Below, piece after piece: positions 5,315-13,199 of a DNA stretch of 13,199 bases. The stretch comes from Pseudomonadota bacterium (lineage in GTDB: Bacteria; Pseudomonadota; Gammaproteobacteria; Xanthomonadales; Xanthomonadaceae), in NCBI GenBank assembly GCA_023423675.1, contig JAFAFD010000262.1, positions 1 to 13,199 on the forward strand. The letters are read 5' to 3'. The number at the start of each line of letters is the position of its first letter. The first letter of the stretch is position 1. Below the pieces are notes generated by a model. The model was not told the DNA's origin, searched no databases, and saw only the letters and a program-made list of their open reading frames with translations. Position numbers and translations under genes: made by a program.

Positions 5315-7024
5315 ATGACTGAGATGCTTGTGATTCTTGCCGCCAGCCTGCTGCTGGCCTGGCCGCTGGGCCTGTACCTGGCGCGCGTGATGCGTGGCAC
5401 GCCGATGAAGGTCGACGTGCTTTTCCACTGGATCGAGAAACCGCTGTACCGGCTGTTCGGCGTGGATGCCGCGCGCTCGATGTCCTGGCGCGGCTACGTG
5501 CTGGCCTTCGTGCTGAGCAACGTGGTGGTGGCGGTGCTGACCCAGGCGGTGTTCATGACCCAGGCCTGGCTGCCGTTGAACCCGGACCAGATCCCGAACA
5601 TGCGCTGGGACACCGCGCTGCACACGATGATCTCGTTCCTGACCAACACCAACCAGCAGCACTATTCGGGCCAGGCGCAGCTGTCCTACCTCTCGCAGAT
5701 GACCGGCATCACCGGCCTGCAGGTGGTGACGCCGATGATGGGCCTGGCGCTGGCGGTGGCCACGCTGCGGGCGCTGTTCGCGCGTGCACCGCAGACCGCG
5801 GCGGCGACCGCGGCTGGTGACGACCGCCAGGTGCCGGTGGGCAACTACTACGTGGACGTGGTGCGCCTGTGCGTGCGCTTCCTGCTGCCGCTGTGCCTGG
5901 TCTGGACCCTGCTGCTGACCAGCCAGGGCGTGCCCTCGACGATGGCCGGCGGACCGCAGGCCACACCGATCGACGCCAGCGCCGGCATGGCCCAGCAGAA
6001 GCTGCCGCTGGGCCCGGTGGCGGCGATGGTCGCGGCCAAGCAGCTGGGCGCCAACGGTGGCGGCTGGTACGGCCCCAACAGCAGTTTCCCGCTGGAGAAC
6101 CCGACCCCGGTGTCGAACATGCTGGAGGTGGTGGGCATCCTGCTGATCCCGCTGGCGGTGATCTTCATGATCGGTGCGTTCACCGGGCGACGCCGCTTCG
6201 GCGTCCTGGTGTTCAGCTGCATGCAGGGCATGTCGCTGCTCTCCACCGGCGCGATGATGTGGAGCGAGGGCCACAGCGCCAGCGCGGCCACGCCGCTGCT
6301 GATGGAAGGCAAGGAAGTGCGATTCGGCGCCGATGGCACCGCGCTGTGGGCGGCAGTGACCACCCAGGTGTCGAACGGCTCGGTGAACGGCATGCACGAT
6401 TCGCTGGCACCGCTGAGCGGTGGCATCGCGATGGTCAACATGCTGGTCAGCGCGATCTGGGGCGGCATCGGCTGCGGCCTGCAGCAGTTCATCGTCTACC
6501 TGCTGCTGGGCGTGTTCCTGGCCGGGCTGATGACCGGGCGTACGCCTGAGCTGTTCGGCCGCAAGCTGGAAACGCCGCAGGTGCGCCTGCTGGCCCTGCT
6601 GGTGCTGCTGCAGCCGATCACCCTGCTGCTGTTCACTGCGATCACGCTGGCCGTGCCCGGCCTGGCCGGCACCTCCAACCCCGGCTTCCACGGCATCAGC
6701 CAGGTGTTCTACGAGTACGTCTCGGCCTATGCCAACAACGGCTCGGGCTTCGAGGGCCTGGGCGATGCGACCGTGTGGTGGAACCTGAGCTGTTCGCTGG
6801 TGCTGCTGCTGGGCCGCTTCCCGCTGCTGATCATTCCGCTGGTGGTGGCCGCACAGCTGGCCGCCAAGCGCCAGGCCCCGGAATCGGCCGGCAGCCTGCA
6901 GATCGAAACCCCGACCTTCGCCCTGACCCTGGTCTCGGTGATCGTCATCCTGACCGTGCTGCAGTTCATGCCGGCCCTGGTCCTCGGCCCCGTCGCCGAC
7001 CACCTGAGCCTGGGACTGCACTAA
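5315..7024 (+). CDS. kdpA: Potassium-transporting ATPase, potassium-binding subunit KdpA
   Basis: KdpA forms the selective potassium channel of the KdpFABC pump. The 569-residue protein (E. coli 557) shows the four pore-loop segments of a superfamily-of-K-transporter fold: [10 protein letters not shown] (110-119), [20 protein letters not shown] (244-263), VNGMHDS (357-363) and [12 protein letters not shown] (473-484). Q115 corresponds to E. coli Q116, a key filter residue. About ten membrane segments are visible, starting with [20 protein letters not shown] at 4-23. The ATG at 5315 follows a good GAGCGGAG ribosome binding site by six bases. It sits between kdpF and kdpB (10-base gap). No defect is seen, and the subunit should be functional. 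Confidence 0.98.
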   Translation: MTEMLVILAASLLLAWPLGLYLARVMRGTPMKVDVLFHWIEKPLYRLFGVDAARSMSWRGYVLAFVLSNVVVAVLTQAVFMTQAWLPLNPDQIPNMRWDTALHTMISFLTNTNQQHYSGQAQLSYLSQMTGITGLQVVTPMMGLALAVATLRALFARAPQTAAATAAGDDRQVPVGNYYVDVVRLCVRFLLPLCLVWTLLLTSQGVPSTMAGGPQATPIDASAGMAQQKLPLGPVAAMVAAKQLGANGGGWYGPNSSFPLENPTPVSNMLEVVGILLIPLAVIFMIGAFTGRRRFGVLVFSCMQGMSLLSTGAMMWSEGHSASAATPLLMEGKEVRFGADGTALWAAVTTQVSNGSVNGMHDSLAPLSGGIAMVNMLVSAIWGGIGCGLQQFIVYLLLGVFLAGLMTGRTPELFGRKLETPQVRLLALLVLLQPITLLLFTAITLAVPGLAGTSNPGFHGISQVFYEYVSAYANNGSGFEGLGDATVWWNLSCSLVLLLGRFPLLIIPLVVAAQLAAKRQAPESAGSLQIETPTFALTLVSVIVILTVLQFMPALVLGPVADHLSLGLH

Positions 7025-7034
7025 GGACACCCTG

Positions 7035-9107
7035 ATGAGTACCCACGCAAGTTCTTCCCGCAGTTCCCTTGCCCCGCGCCCTGCCCTGCTCGATGCCGCC
7101 GGCCTGCGCCGTGCGCTGGTGGAAGCGGTGCGCAAGCTCGCGCCAATGCACCTGGTGCGCAGCCCGGTGATGGCGGTGGTGATGGCCGGCACGATCGTCG
7201 CCGCCATCGTCACCCTGACCGGCAACGCGCCGCTGGGCTTCGGCCTGGCGGTGACCGCGATCCTGCTGGTGACCGTGCTGTTCGGCAACTTCGCCGAAGC
7301 CGTGGCCGAAGCGCGCGGCCGTGGCCAGGCCGCCTCGCTGCGCCGCGCCCGCCAGGACCTGGTAGCACGCCGGCTGGCCGCCCCGCAGCCGGGTGCGGCC
7401 GAAACCCAGGTGGCCGCGGCCGAGCTGCGCCCGGGCGACCATGTGATCGTCAGTGCCGGCGAGCTGGTACCGGCTGATGGCGAGATCGTGCAGGGCCTGG
7501 CCACCATCAACGAAGCGGCGGTGACCGGTGAATCGGCACCGGTGCTGCGCGAGGCCGGTACCGACCGTTCCGGCGTGATCGGCGGCACCAAGGTGCTGTC
7601 CGACCAGATCATCGTGCGGGTGACCGCCGAGCCGGGCCACAGCTTCCTGGACCGGATGATCGCGCTGGTGGAAGGTGCCAACCGGCAGAAGACCCCCAAC
7701 GAGATCGCGCTGACCCTGCTGCTGGCGGCGATGACGCTGACCTTCCTGGTGGTGGTGGCGACCCTGCCGGCGATCGGCGCCTACGTCGGCGTCGGGGTCG
7801 ACCCCCTGCTGCTGATCGCGCTGCTGGTGTGCCTGATCCCGACCACCATCGGCGGCCTGCTGCCGGCGATCGGTATTGCCGGCATGAACCGTGCGCTGGC
7901 CGCCAACGTGCTGGCCAAGTCGGGCAAGGCGGTGGAAGTGGCCGGCGACGTCGATGTGCTGCTGCTGGACAAGACCGGCACCATCACCTACGGCGACCGC
8001 CAAGCCAGCCACTTCCACCCGCTGGCCGGCATCGATGCCAGCCAGCTGCGCGAAGCGGCGCTGCTGTCCTCGCTGGCCGACCCGACCCCGGAAGGCAAAT
8101 CCATCGTGCGGCTGGCGCGCGAGCAGGGCTGCAGCACTGCCGAACCGGAGCAGGCCGAGTACCTGGCCTTCAGTGCACAGACCCGCATGTCCGGCGTGGA
8201 TCTTGCCCAGCCGGATCAGGAGCCCGGGCGGCAGATCCGCAAGGGCGCGCTGGATGCGATCCGCAACCACGTGCAGGGGCTGGGCGGCACGGTGCCGGCC
8301 GAGCTGGCCGGGCGTGTCGAACAGGTGGCGCGCAACGGTGCCACCCCGCTGGTGGTGGCCGAGGGCCGCCATGTGCTGGGCGTGATCGAGCTGTCCGACG
8401 TGGTCAAGCACGGCATGCGCGAGAAGTTCGCGCAGCTGCGGGCGATGGGCATCCGCACGGTGATGATCACCGGCGACAACCCGCTGACCGCGGCCGCGAT
8501 TGCCGCCGAAGCCGGCGTCGACGACTACATCGCCGAGGCGCGCCCGGAAGACAAGCTGGCACGCATCCGCCAGGAACAGGCCGGCGGCCGTCTGGTGGCG
8601 ATGGTCGGCGACGGCACCAACGATGCCCCGGCGCTGGCCCAGGCGGACATCGGCCTGGCGATGAACTCCGGCACGCAGGCGGCGAAGGAGGCCGGCAACA
8701 TGGTCGACCTCGATTCGGACCCGGCCAAGCTGCTGGCGGTGGTGGAAGTGGGCAAGCAGCAGCTGATCACCCGCGGTGCGCTGACCACCTTCTCGCTGGC
8801 CAACGACGTGTCCAAGTACTTCGCGATCCTGCCGGCGCTGTTTGCCGCTGCGGTCCCGGCCATGGCCGCGTTGAACGTGATGCAGCTGTCGAGCCCGCGC
8901 AACGCGGTGCTGGCGGCGCTGATCTTCAACGCCCTGGTGATTCCCGCCCTGATCCCGCTCGCCCTGCGTGGCGTGCGCTTCCGCCCGGCCACGGCAACCG
9001 CGCTGCTGCGCCGGAACATGCTGGTGTACGGCCTCGGCGGCGTACTGCTGCCGTTCGCGGCGATCAAGCTGATCGACCTCCTTCTTGTCCTGGTATTCGG
9101 CGCATGA
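7035..9107 (+). CDS. kdpB: Potassium-transporting P-type ATPase, catalytic subunit KdpB
   Basis: KdpB hydrolyses ATP to drive potassium uptake through KdpA. The 690-residue protein (E. coli 682) has every P-type ATPase signature: TGES (164-167) in the actuator domain, [15 protein letters not shown] with P269 in the mid-membrane helix, DKTGT with the phosphorylated D312, F379 and K403 (in KGA) lining the nucleotide pocket, [20 protein letters not shown], and [10 protein letters not shown] (525-534). S167 matches E. coli S162, whose phosphorylation switches the pump off at high potassium, so the same inhibition may occur here. The ATG has an AAGGA ribosome binding site that overlaps the kdpA stop. 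The end overlaps kdpC in ATGA, implying coupled translation. Confidence 0.98.
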   Translation: MSTHASSSRSSLAPRPALLDAAGLRRALVEAVRKLAPMHLVRSPVMAVVMAGTIVAAIVTLTGNAPLGFGLAVTAILLVTVLFGNFAEAVAEARGRGQAASLRRARQDLVARRLAAPQPGAAETQVAAAELRPGDHVIVSAGELVPADGEIVQGLATINEAAVTGESAPVLREAGTDRSGVIGGTKVLSDQIIVRVTAEPGHSFLDRMIALVEGANRQKTPNEIALTLLLAAMTLTFLVVVATLPAIGAYVGVGVDPLLLIALLVCLIPTTIGGLLPAIGIAGMNRALAANVLAKSGKAVEVAGDVDVLLLDKTGTITYGDRQASHFHPLAGIDASQLREAALLSSLADPTPEGKSIVRLAREQGCSTAEPEQAEYLAFSAQTRMSGVDLAQPDQEPGRQIRKGALDAIRNHVQGLGGTVPAELAGRVEQVARNGATPLVVAEGRHVLGVIELSDVVKHGMREKFAQLRAMGIRTVMITGDNPLTAAAIAAEAGVDDYIAEARPEDKLARIRQEQAGGRLVAMVGDGTNDAPALAQADIGLAMNSGTQAAKEAGNMVDLDSDPAKLLAVVEVGKQQLITRGALTTFSLANDVSKYFAILPALFAAAVPAMAALNVMQLSSPRNAVLAALIFNALVIPALIPLALRGVRFRPATATALLRRNMLVYGLGGVLLPFAAIKLIDLLLVLVFGA

Positions 9108-9754
9108 ACCGTTCTGTCTCCACTTCTTCTTCCCTGCCCCGCGAACATCCGGCCGAAGCCCGCGTGGCGCGCCTGCAGGACGATGCCCGCTGGCGCCCGG
9201 CGATCAGCCTGGGCCTGGCCACCCTGCTGCTGGCCGGTGCGGTCTACGCCGGTATTGCCACCGGTTTTGCCGGCCTGAGCTACCCGACCCAGGCCGAAGG
9301 CAGCCTGCTGCGCGATGGCAGTGGCCAGGTGCGCGGCTCGGCGTGGCTGGCGCAGCCGTTCAACGGCGATGGCTACTTCCAGGCGCGTCCGTCGGCGGCC
9401 AACTACGACCCGATGGCGGCGGCCGGTTCCAACCTGGCCCGCAGCAACCCGGCGCTGGCCGAGCGCGTGGCCGCCAGCACTGCGGCGGTGGCCGCGCGCG
9501 AGGGCGTGAGCCCGACGCAGGTGCCGGCCGATCTGGTCACCCAGTCCGGCGGCGGCCTGGACCCGCAGCTGTCACCAGCCGCCGCGCAGGTGCAGGTGGC
9601 CCGCGTGGCGCGTGCGCGTGGCCTGCCGGTGGAACGCGTGCAGGCGCTGCTGCAGGCGCATACCGAAGGCCGCCAGTGGGGCGTGTTCGGGCAGCCGCGG
9701 GTGAACGTGGTGACCTTGAACTTCGCCCTGGACCAGGCGACGAAGGCACCGTGA
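9104..9754 (+). CDS. kdpC: Potassium-transporting ATPase subunit KdpC
   Basis: KdpC is the single-span periplasmic subunit that stabilises the complex and raises potassium affinity. The 216-residue protein has one membrane helix (about 32-53) followed by the conserved GSLLR (66-70), GYFQARPSA (90-98), GSNLARSNP (108-116), [10 protein letters not shown] (145-154) and [12 protein letters not shown] (195-206). It is about 26 residues longer than the E. coli protein (190), because some 30 residues, rich in Ser and Arg, precede the membrane helix. No alternative ATG exists before the helix, so I keep the start that overlaps the kdpB stop by four bases; a later GTG (codon 5) is possible. kdpD follows 27 bases downstream. 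Confidence 0.97.
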   Translation: MNRSVSTSSSLPREHPAEARVARLQDDARWRPAISLGLATLLLAGAVYAGIATGFAGLSYPTQAEGSLLRDGSGQVRGSAWLAQPFNGDGYFQARPSAANYDPMAAAGSNLARSNPALAERVAASTAAVAAREGVSPTQVPADLVTQSGGGLDPQLSPAAAQVQVARVARARGLPVERVQALLQAHTEGRQWGVFGQPRVNVVTLNFALDQATKAP

Positions 9755-9781
9755 TGCCGGCCTGCACCGGCGGCGCGCACA

Positions 9782-12466
9782 ATGGCGGCCATGACAGCAG
9801 CGGCGATGAATGATGCGCGTACCCGCCAGGCCGATGCCCTGGTGGAAGGCCTGCAGCGCGAGGCCGGCGGCAAGCTGACGGTGTTCCTCGGCGCGGCGCC
9901 GGGCGTGGGCAAGACCTACACCATGCTGACCCGCGCGCAGGAACAGCTGCGCCGTGGCGTGGACCTGGTGGTGGGGCTGGTCGAGACGCACGGCCGCGTG
10001 GATACCCAGGCCCTGCTGGAAGGCCTGCCGCAGCTGCCGCTGAAGGAGGTGGCCTACCACGGCCACGCGCTGCGGGAGATGGACCTGGACGCGGTGCTGG
10101 AGCGCCATCCCGCGCTGGTGCTGGTGGACGAACTGGCCCATCGCAATGCACCCGGCAGCCGCCACGAACGGCGCTGGCAGGACGTGATGGAGCTGCTGGA
10201 CGCCGGCATCGACGTGTGGACCACGGTCAACATCCAGCACCTGGAAAGCCTCAACGACGTGGTGATGCGCATCACCGGCGTGCGGGTGAGCGAGACCGTG
10301 CCCGACGGCGTGCTCGACCGCCTGCACGACATCGTGCTGGTGGACCTGCCGCCACGCGAGCTGATCGCGCGCCTGCAGCAGGGCAAGGTGTACGTGCCCG
10401 AGCAGGCCGCGCAGGCACTGCAGGCGTTCTTCTCGCCGGCCAACCTGACCGCGCTGCGCGAGCTGGCGATGCAGGAAGCGGCCGACCGGGTTGACAGCAG
10501 CCTGCGCGAGACCCGCGCCGCCCGCGGCGAAGGCAACCTGCCGCTGCGCCGCGGCGTGCTGGTGGCCATCGATGGCGGTGGCCAGAGCGAATACCTGGTG
10601 CGGGTGGCGCGACGCATCGCCGAGCGCCGCGATGCACCGTGGACGGTGGTGACCGTGCAGGGCCGGCGCCAGGACGAGGCCACACGCCGCGAGATCGATG
10701 CCGCCTTCGCGCTGGCCCGCCGGCTGGGCGGCGATGCCGAACTGCTGCATGGCTCGAGCATCGCCGATGCCCTGCTCGACCATGCCGCGCACAACGGCGT
10801 GTCGACCCTCGTGCTGGGCCGCACCCGCGAGCGGCCGCTGGCGCGGATGTTCAACCGCACGCTGACCCAGCAGCTGATCCAGCGCGGCGCGCACTACGAG
10901 ATCACCATCATCAGCACGCCGCAGGCACGCGCACGGGCGCGCCGCGAAGGCCTGCTGCCACCGATGCGCGGGATCAGCCACGAGCCGCTGCAGGCATTGC
11001 TGGCCACCGCGCTGGCCTGCGCGGTGGCGTGGCTGGGCGAACGCTGGGTGGGCATGGCCGACCTGTCGATGGTGTTCATCGTGGCGGTGGTGCTGGTGGC
11101 GGCACGCACCCGCGCCAGCGTGGCGGTGATGGCGGCCATCCTCTGCTTCCTCGCCTACAACTTCCTGTTCATCGCGCCGCGCTTCACCTTCGCCATCGGT
11201 GCGCGGCAGGGCGTGATCACCGTGTTCCTGTTCCTCGCCGCGGCGCTGGTGGCCGGGCGCCTGGCCTCGCGCCTGCGCATGCAGGTGATCGCCCTGCGCG
11301 CGGCCAACCGCCATGCACGTGCGCGCCAGCAGCTCGGGCGGCAGCTGGCCAGTGCGGCCGGCAACGGCGAGGTCGCGCAGGCCGGCCGGCAGGCGCTGGA
11401 ACAGGCGATGGACGTTCCAGCGTGGCTGCGGATCGGCGCCGATACCGCCACCGGTGGCCGCAGCCAGCCGGGCGATACCGACCTGGCCGCTGCCGACTGG
11501 GCCCTGCGCCACGGCCAGCCCAGCGGCCGCTTCACCGATACGCTGGCCGGCGCGCAGTGGTGGTTCCTGCCCCTGCTCGATGGCGAGGACCGTGCCGTGG
11601 GCGTGGCCGGCCTGTACCTGCCCGGTGCGCAGGCGCGCCTGCTGCCCGAGCAGCGCCAGCTGGCCGAAGCGATGGTCGATGACATCGCCCAGGCCGCACT
11701 GCGCACGCGGCTGGTGGCCGAGCTGGAGCAGGCGCATGTGAGCAACGAGACCGAGCGGCTGCGCTCGGCCCTGCTGTCTTCGGTATCGCACGACCTGCGT
11801 TCGCCGCTGGCGGCGATGATTGGTTCGGCCGACAGCCTGGCCAGCTATGGCGCGGCGATGGACGTTGCCGACCGGCGGGCGCTGCTGGACACCATCCTGG
11901 TGGAAGGCGAGCGCCTGGACCGCTACATCCAGAACCTGCTGGACATGACCCGGCTCGGCCACGAAGGGCTGACCATCAACCGCGACTGGATCGGCGTGGA
12001 CGAGCTGATCGGCTCGGCCGCGCGTCGCCTGCAGCGCTACCAGCCCAAGGTGCGGCTGGATCTGGATATTCCTTCCACCCTGGCGCCGATCTGGGTGCAC
12101 CCGGCGCTGGTGGAACAGGCGGTGTTCAACGTGATGGAGAACGCCGCCAAGTTCTCGCCGCCCGATGCGCCGGTGCAGGTGCAGGCGCGCGAACGGGACG
12201 GGCAGCTGCGCATCGACGTGATCGATGCCGGCCCCGGCATTCCCGATGACGAGCGCGCGCGCATCTTCGACATGTTCTACAGCGTCGAGCGCGGCGACCG
12301 CGGCCGCCACGGCACCGGCCTGGGCCTGACCATCTGCCAGGGCATGATCGGTGCCCACGGCGGCAGCGTGCAGGCGCTGCCCGGACGCGACGGTCGCGGT
12401 ACCCTGATCCGCATCACCCTGCCCCTGCTCAAGCCAGCTGCCCACGATGAGCCCGACCCCGATTGA
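9782..12466 (+). CDS. kdpD: Potassium-sensing histidine kinase KdpD
   Basis: KdpD is the inner-membrane sensor that phosphorylates KdpE when potassium is scarce. Counting from the ATG at 9782 (894 residues; E. coli 894) the domains are: KdpD N-terminal ATP-binding domain with Walker A GAAPGVGKT (37-45) and ALVLVDELAH (111-120), a universal-stress-protein-like domain (about 258-378), four membrane helices (about 403-420, 427-441, 445-465, 476-494) followed by an Arg-rich stretch, a GAF-like region (about 520-640), and the kinase core with H670 in SVSHDLRSP, N787 in NVMENAAK, DAGPGI (815-820) and GTGLGLTI (844-851). No start has a clear ribosome binding site. The third ATG (9806) gives MNDARTRQ, whose distance to the first domain fits E. 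coli KdpD better, so the true start may be 24 bases later. It overlaps kdpE by 20 bases. Confidence 0.97.
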   Translation: MAAMTAAAMNDARTRQADALVEGLQREAGGKLTVFLGAAPGVGKTYTMLTRAQEQLRRGVDLVVGLVETHGRVDTQALLEGLPQLPLKEVAYHGHALREMDLDAVLERHPALVLVDELAHRNAPGSRHERRWQDVMELLDAGIDVWTTVNIQHLESLNDVVMRITGVRVSETVPDGVLDRLHDIVLVDLPPRELIARLQQGKVYVPEQAAQALQAFFSPANLTALRELAMQEAADRVDSSLRETRAARGEGNLPLRRGVLVAIDGGGQSEYLVRVARRIAERRDAPWTVVTVQGRRQDEATRREIDAAFALARRLGGDAELLHGSSIADALLDHAAHNGVSTLVLGRTRERPLARMFNRTLTQQLIQRGAHYEITIISTPQARARARREGLLPPMRGISHEPLQALLATALACAVAWLGERWVGMADLSMVFIVAVVLVAARTRASVAVMAAILCFLAYNFLFIAPRFTFAIGARQGVITVFLFLAAALVAGRLASRLRMQVIALRAANRHARARQQLGRQLASAAGNGEVAQAGRQALEQAMDVPAWLRIGADTATGGRSQPGDTDLAAADWALRHGQPSGRFTDTLAGAQWWFLPLLDGEDRAVGVAGLYLPGAQARLLPEQRQLAEAMVDDIAQAALRTRLVAELEQAHVSNETERLRSALLSSVSHDLRSPLAAMIGSADSLASYGAAMDVADRRALLDTILVEGERLDRYIQNLLDMTRLGHEGLTINRDWIGVDELIGSAARRLQRYQPKVRLDLDIPSTLAPIWVHPALVEQAVFNVMENAAKFSPPDAPVQVQARERDGQLRIDVIDAGPGIPDDERARIFDMFYSVERGDRGRHGTGLGLTICQGMIGAHGGSVQALPGRDGRGTLIRITLPLLKPAAHDEPDPD

Positions 12467-13160
12467 TGCCAGCGTGCCGGCCGCGCGCGTGCTGGTGATC
12501 GACGATGAAACCCAGATCCGCCGGTTCCTGGACATCAGCCTGCGCGCGCAGGGCTACCAGGTGCGCCAGGCCGCCACCGGCCAGGAAGGCCTGGAGATGG
12601 CCGCCAGCGAGGACATGGACCTGGTGATCCTGGATATCGGCCTGCCGGACATGGAAGGCCACGAGGTGCTGGCGCAGCTGCGGCAGTGGAGCCAGGTGCC
12701 GGTGATCATGCTGACCGTGCGCGCCGGCGAGGACGAGAAGGTGCGGGCGCTGGATACCGGCGCCAATGACTACGTGACCAAGCCGTTCGGCACGCAGGAG
12801 CTGATGGCCCGGGTGCGGGCCCTGCTGCGCACCCGCAGCGTGCCCAGCAATGGCACCCCGCCGGTGTTCGATGATGGCCACCTGCACGTGGACCTGGTGC
12901 GCCGCGAAGTGGCGATCGATGGCGAGCCGGTGGCCCTGACCCGCAAGGAGTACGCGCTGCTGTCACTGCTGCTGCGCAACGCCGGGCGCGTGGTGACCCA
13001 GCCGCAGATCCTGCAGGAGATCTGGGGGCCGACCCACCAGCACGACACGCACTACCTGCGCATCCTGGTCGGCAAGCTGCGGCACAAGCTGGGCGATTCG
13101 GCGCTGGATTCGCGCTATCTGTTCACCGAACCGGGCGTGGGGTTGCGGTTCAAGGGGTGA
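12447..13160 (+). CDS. kdpE: Response regulator KdpE, activator of the kdp operon
   Basis: KdpE is phosphorylated by KdpD and activates kdpFABC transcription. The 237-residue OmpR-family protein has a receiver domain with acidic D19/D20, phosphoacceptor D63 in LVILDIGLPDM, T90 in IMLTVR and K112 in VTKPFG, then a winged-helix DNA-binding domain from about residue 140, with LTRKEYALLSLLL, a recognition region around HDTHYLRILVGKLRHKLG, and the final hairpin YLFTEPGVGLRF. E. coli KdpE has 225 residues; the extra length is mostly the first dozen residues. The ATG at 12447 lies inside kdpD and no clear ribosome binding site is seen, so translation is probably coupled. A matching tandem operator stands before kdpF (5103-5120), consistent with autoregulation if the operon is read through. 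Confidence 0.97.
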   Translation: MSPTPIDASVPAARVLVIDDETQIRRFLDISLRAQGYQVRQAATGQEGLEMAASEDMDLVILDIGLPDMEGHEVLAQLRQWSQVPVIMLTVRAGEDEKVRALDTGANDYVTKPFGTQELMARVRALLRTRSVPSNGTPPVFDDGHLHVDLVRREVAIDGEPVALTRKEYALLSLLLRNAGRVVTQPQILQEIWGPTHQHDTHYLRILVGKLRHKLGDSALDSRYLFTEPGVGLRFKG

Positions 13161-13199
13161 GGCGTGGGGGGGGGCCCCGCCGGCCCCGCCCGCCGGCCG
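13161..13199. other. Nine-G run and GC-rich palindrome after kdpE
   Basis: Directly after the kdpE stop comes a run of nine G (13166-13174) followed by CCCC, then GCCGG and CCGGC blocks that can pair with each other. It may be the start of a terminator hairpin or of another palindromic repeat, but the window ends before it can be judged. The GTAG head of the SMAG repeats is not present in the visible part. Confidence 0.3.

Noticed and set aside
4178..7699. Very long minus-strand open frame (1173 codons) opposite pyrE, kdpF, kdpA and part of kdpB
   Set aside because: It is full of Gln, His, Arg and Ala runs without domains, exactly what the reverse strand of GC-rich coding DNA yields, and it lies across five well-supported plus-strand genes and the kdp control region.
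6966..8411. Minus-strand open frame of 481 codons opposite kdpB
   Set aside because: Shadow of the kdpB coding frame; repetitive His/Gln/Gly content and no protein family resemblance.
9572..12535. Long minus-strand open frame (987 codons) opposite kdpD
   Set aside because: Same low-complexity His/Gln/Arg composition; the opposite strand encodes KdpD with all catalytic motifs.
13161..13199. Nine-G run as a sign of a frameshift in kdpE
   Set aside because: It lies after the kdpE stop, and KdpE is complete through its final conserved YLFTEPGVGLRF segment.

Overview
The window is about 13.2 kb of very GC-rich chromosomal DNA from a gammaproteobacterium of the Xanthomonadaceae, most likely a Stenotrophomonas of the S. 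maltophilia complex. The reasons are the GC-rich codon use, the overall look of the proteins, and short stem-loops headed by GTAG behind the first gene. Those match the SMAG family of repeats known from S. maltophilia. The assignment is from memory of these families, not from a database search. I see no mobile element, tRNA, rRNA or CRISPR array.

Left part (1-3.6 kb), peptidoglycan recycling. An almost complete anmK (anhydro-MurNAc kinase, plus strand, cut by the window edge) converges on a minus-strand group. Read 5' to 3' on the minus strand, that group is an exonuclease III/Crc-type gene, then ampG (muropeptide permease, overlapping it by 4 bases), then a 76-residue ribbon-helix-helix-like protein. 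Three SMAG-like palindromes lie in the convergent gap between the small gene and anmK. AmpG brings anhydro-muropeptides into the cell and AnmK phosphorylates the anhydro-MurNAc freed from them, so the two facing genes serve one pathway. In S. maltophilia an ampN-ampG operon is required for induction of the L1/L2 beta-lactamases; the gene pair here has that arrangement.

Middle part (3.6-5.1 kb). A divergent intergenic region separates the exonuclease gene from pyrE (orotate phosphoribosyltransferase). pyrE is followed after 16 bases by a gene for a secreted, coiled-coil-rich protein of unknown function. The exonuclease/pyrE neighbourhood equals the crc/pyrE neighbourhood of Pseudomonas. The protein resembles Pseudomonas Crc closely, but it retains the catalytic residues that Crc has lost.

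Right part (5.1-13.2 kb), a complete kdpFABCDE operon for high-affinity potassium uptake. It includes the 30-residue KdpF, which is easily missed. KdpFABC is the P-type ATPase complex, KdpD the membrane sensor kinase and KdpE the response regulator. Genes are packed with gaps of 10 to 27 bases or overlaps. Upstream of kdpF is a pair of direct repeats, TTTATGC and TTTACGC, set 11 bases apart. This is the same spacing and near-identical sequence as the KdpE site in front of E. coli kdpFABC as I remember it, and it is followed by a strong inverted repeat. The window ends in a run of nine G and GC-rich palindromic DNA just after kdpE.

The gene content is ordinary for this lineage. I did not find a clearly new biological system. 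The points most worth a second look are the kdp operator/hairpin arrangement, the catalytically intact Crc-like protein in the ampG operon, and the small DNA-binding-like gene between ampG and anmK.
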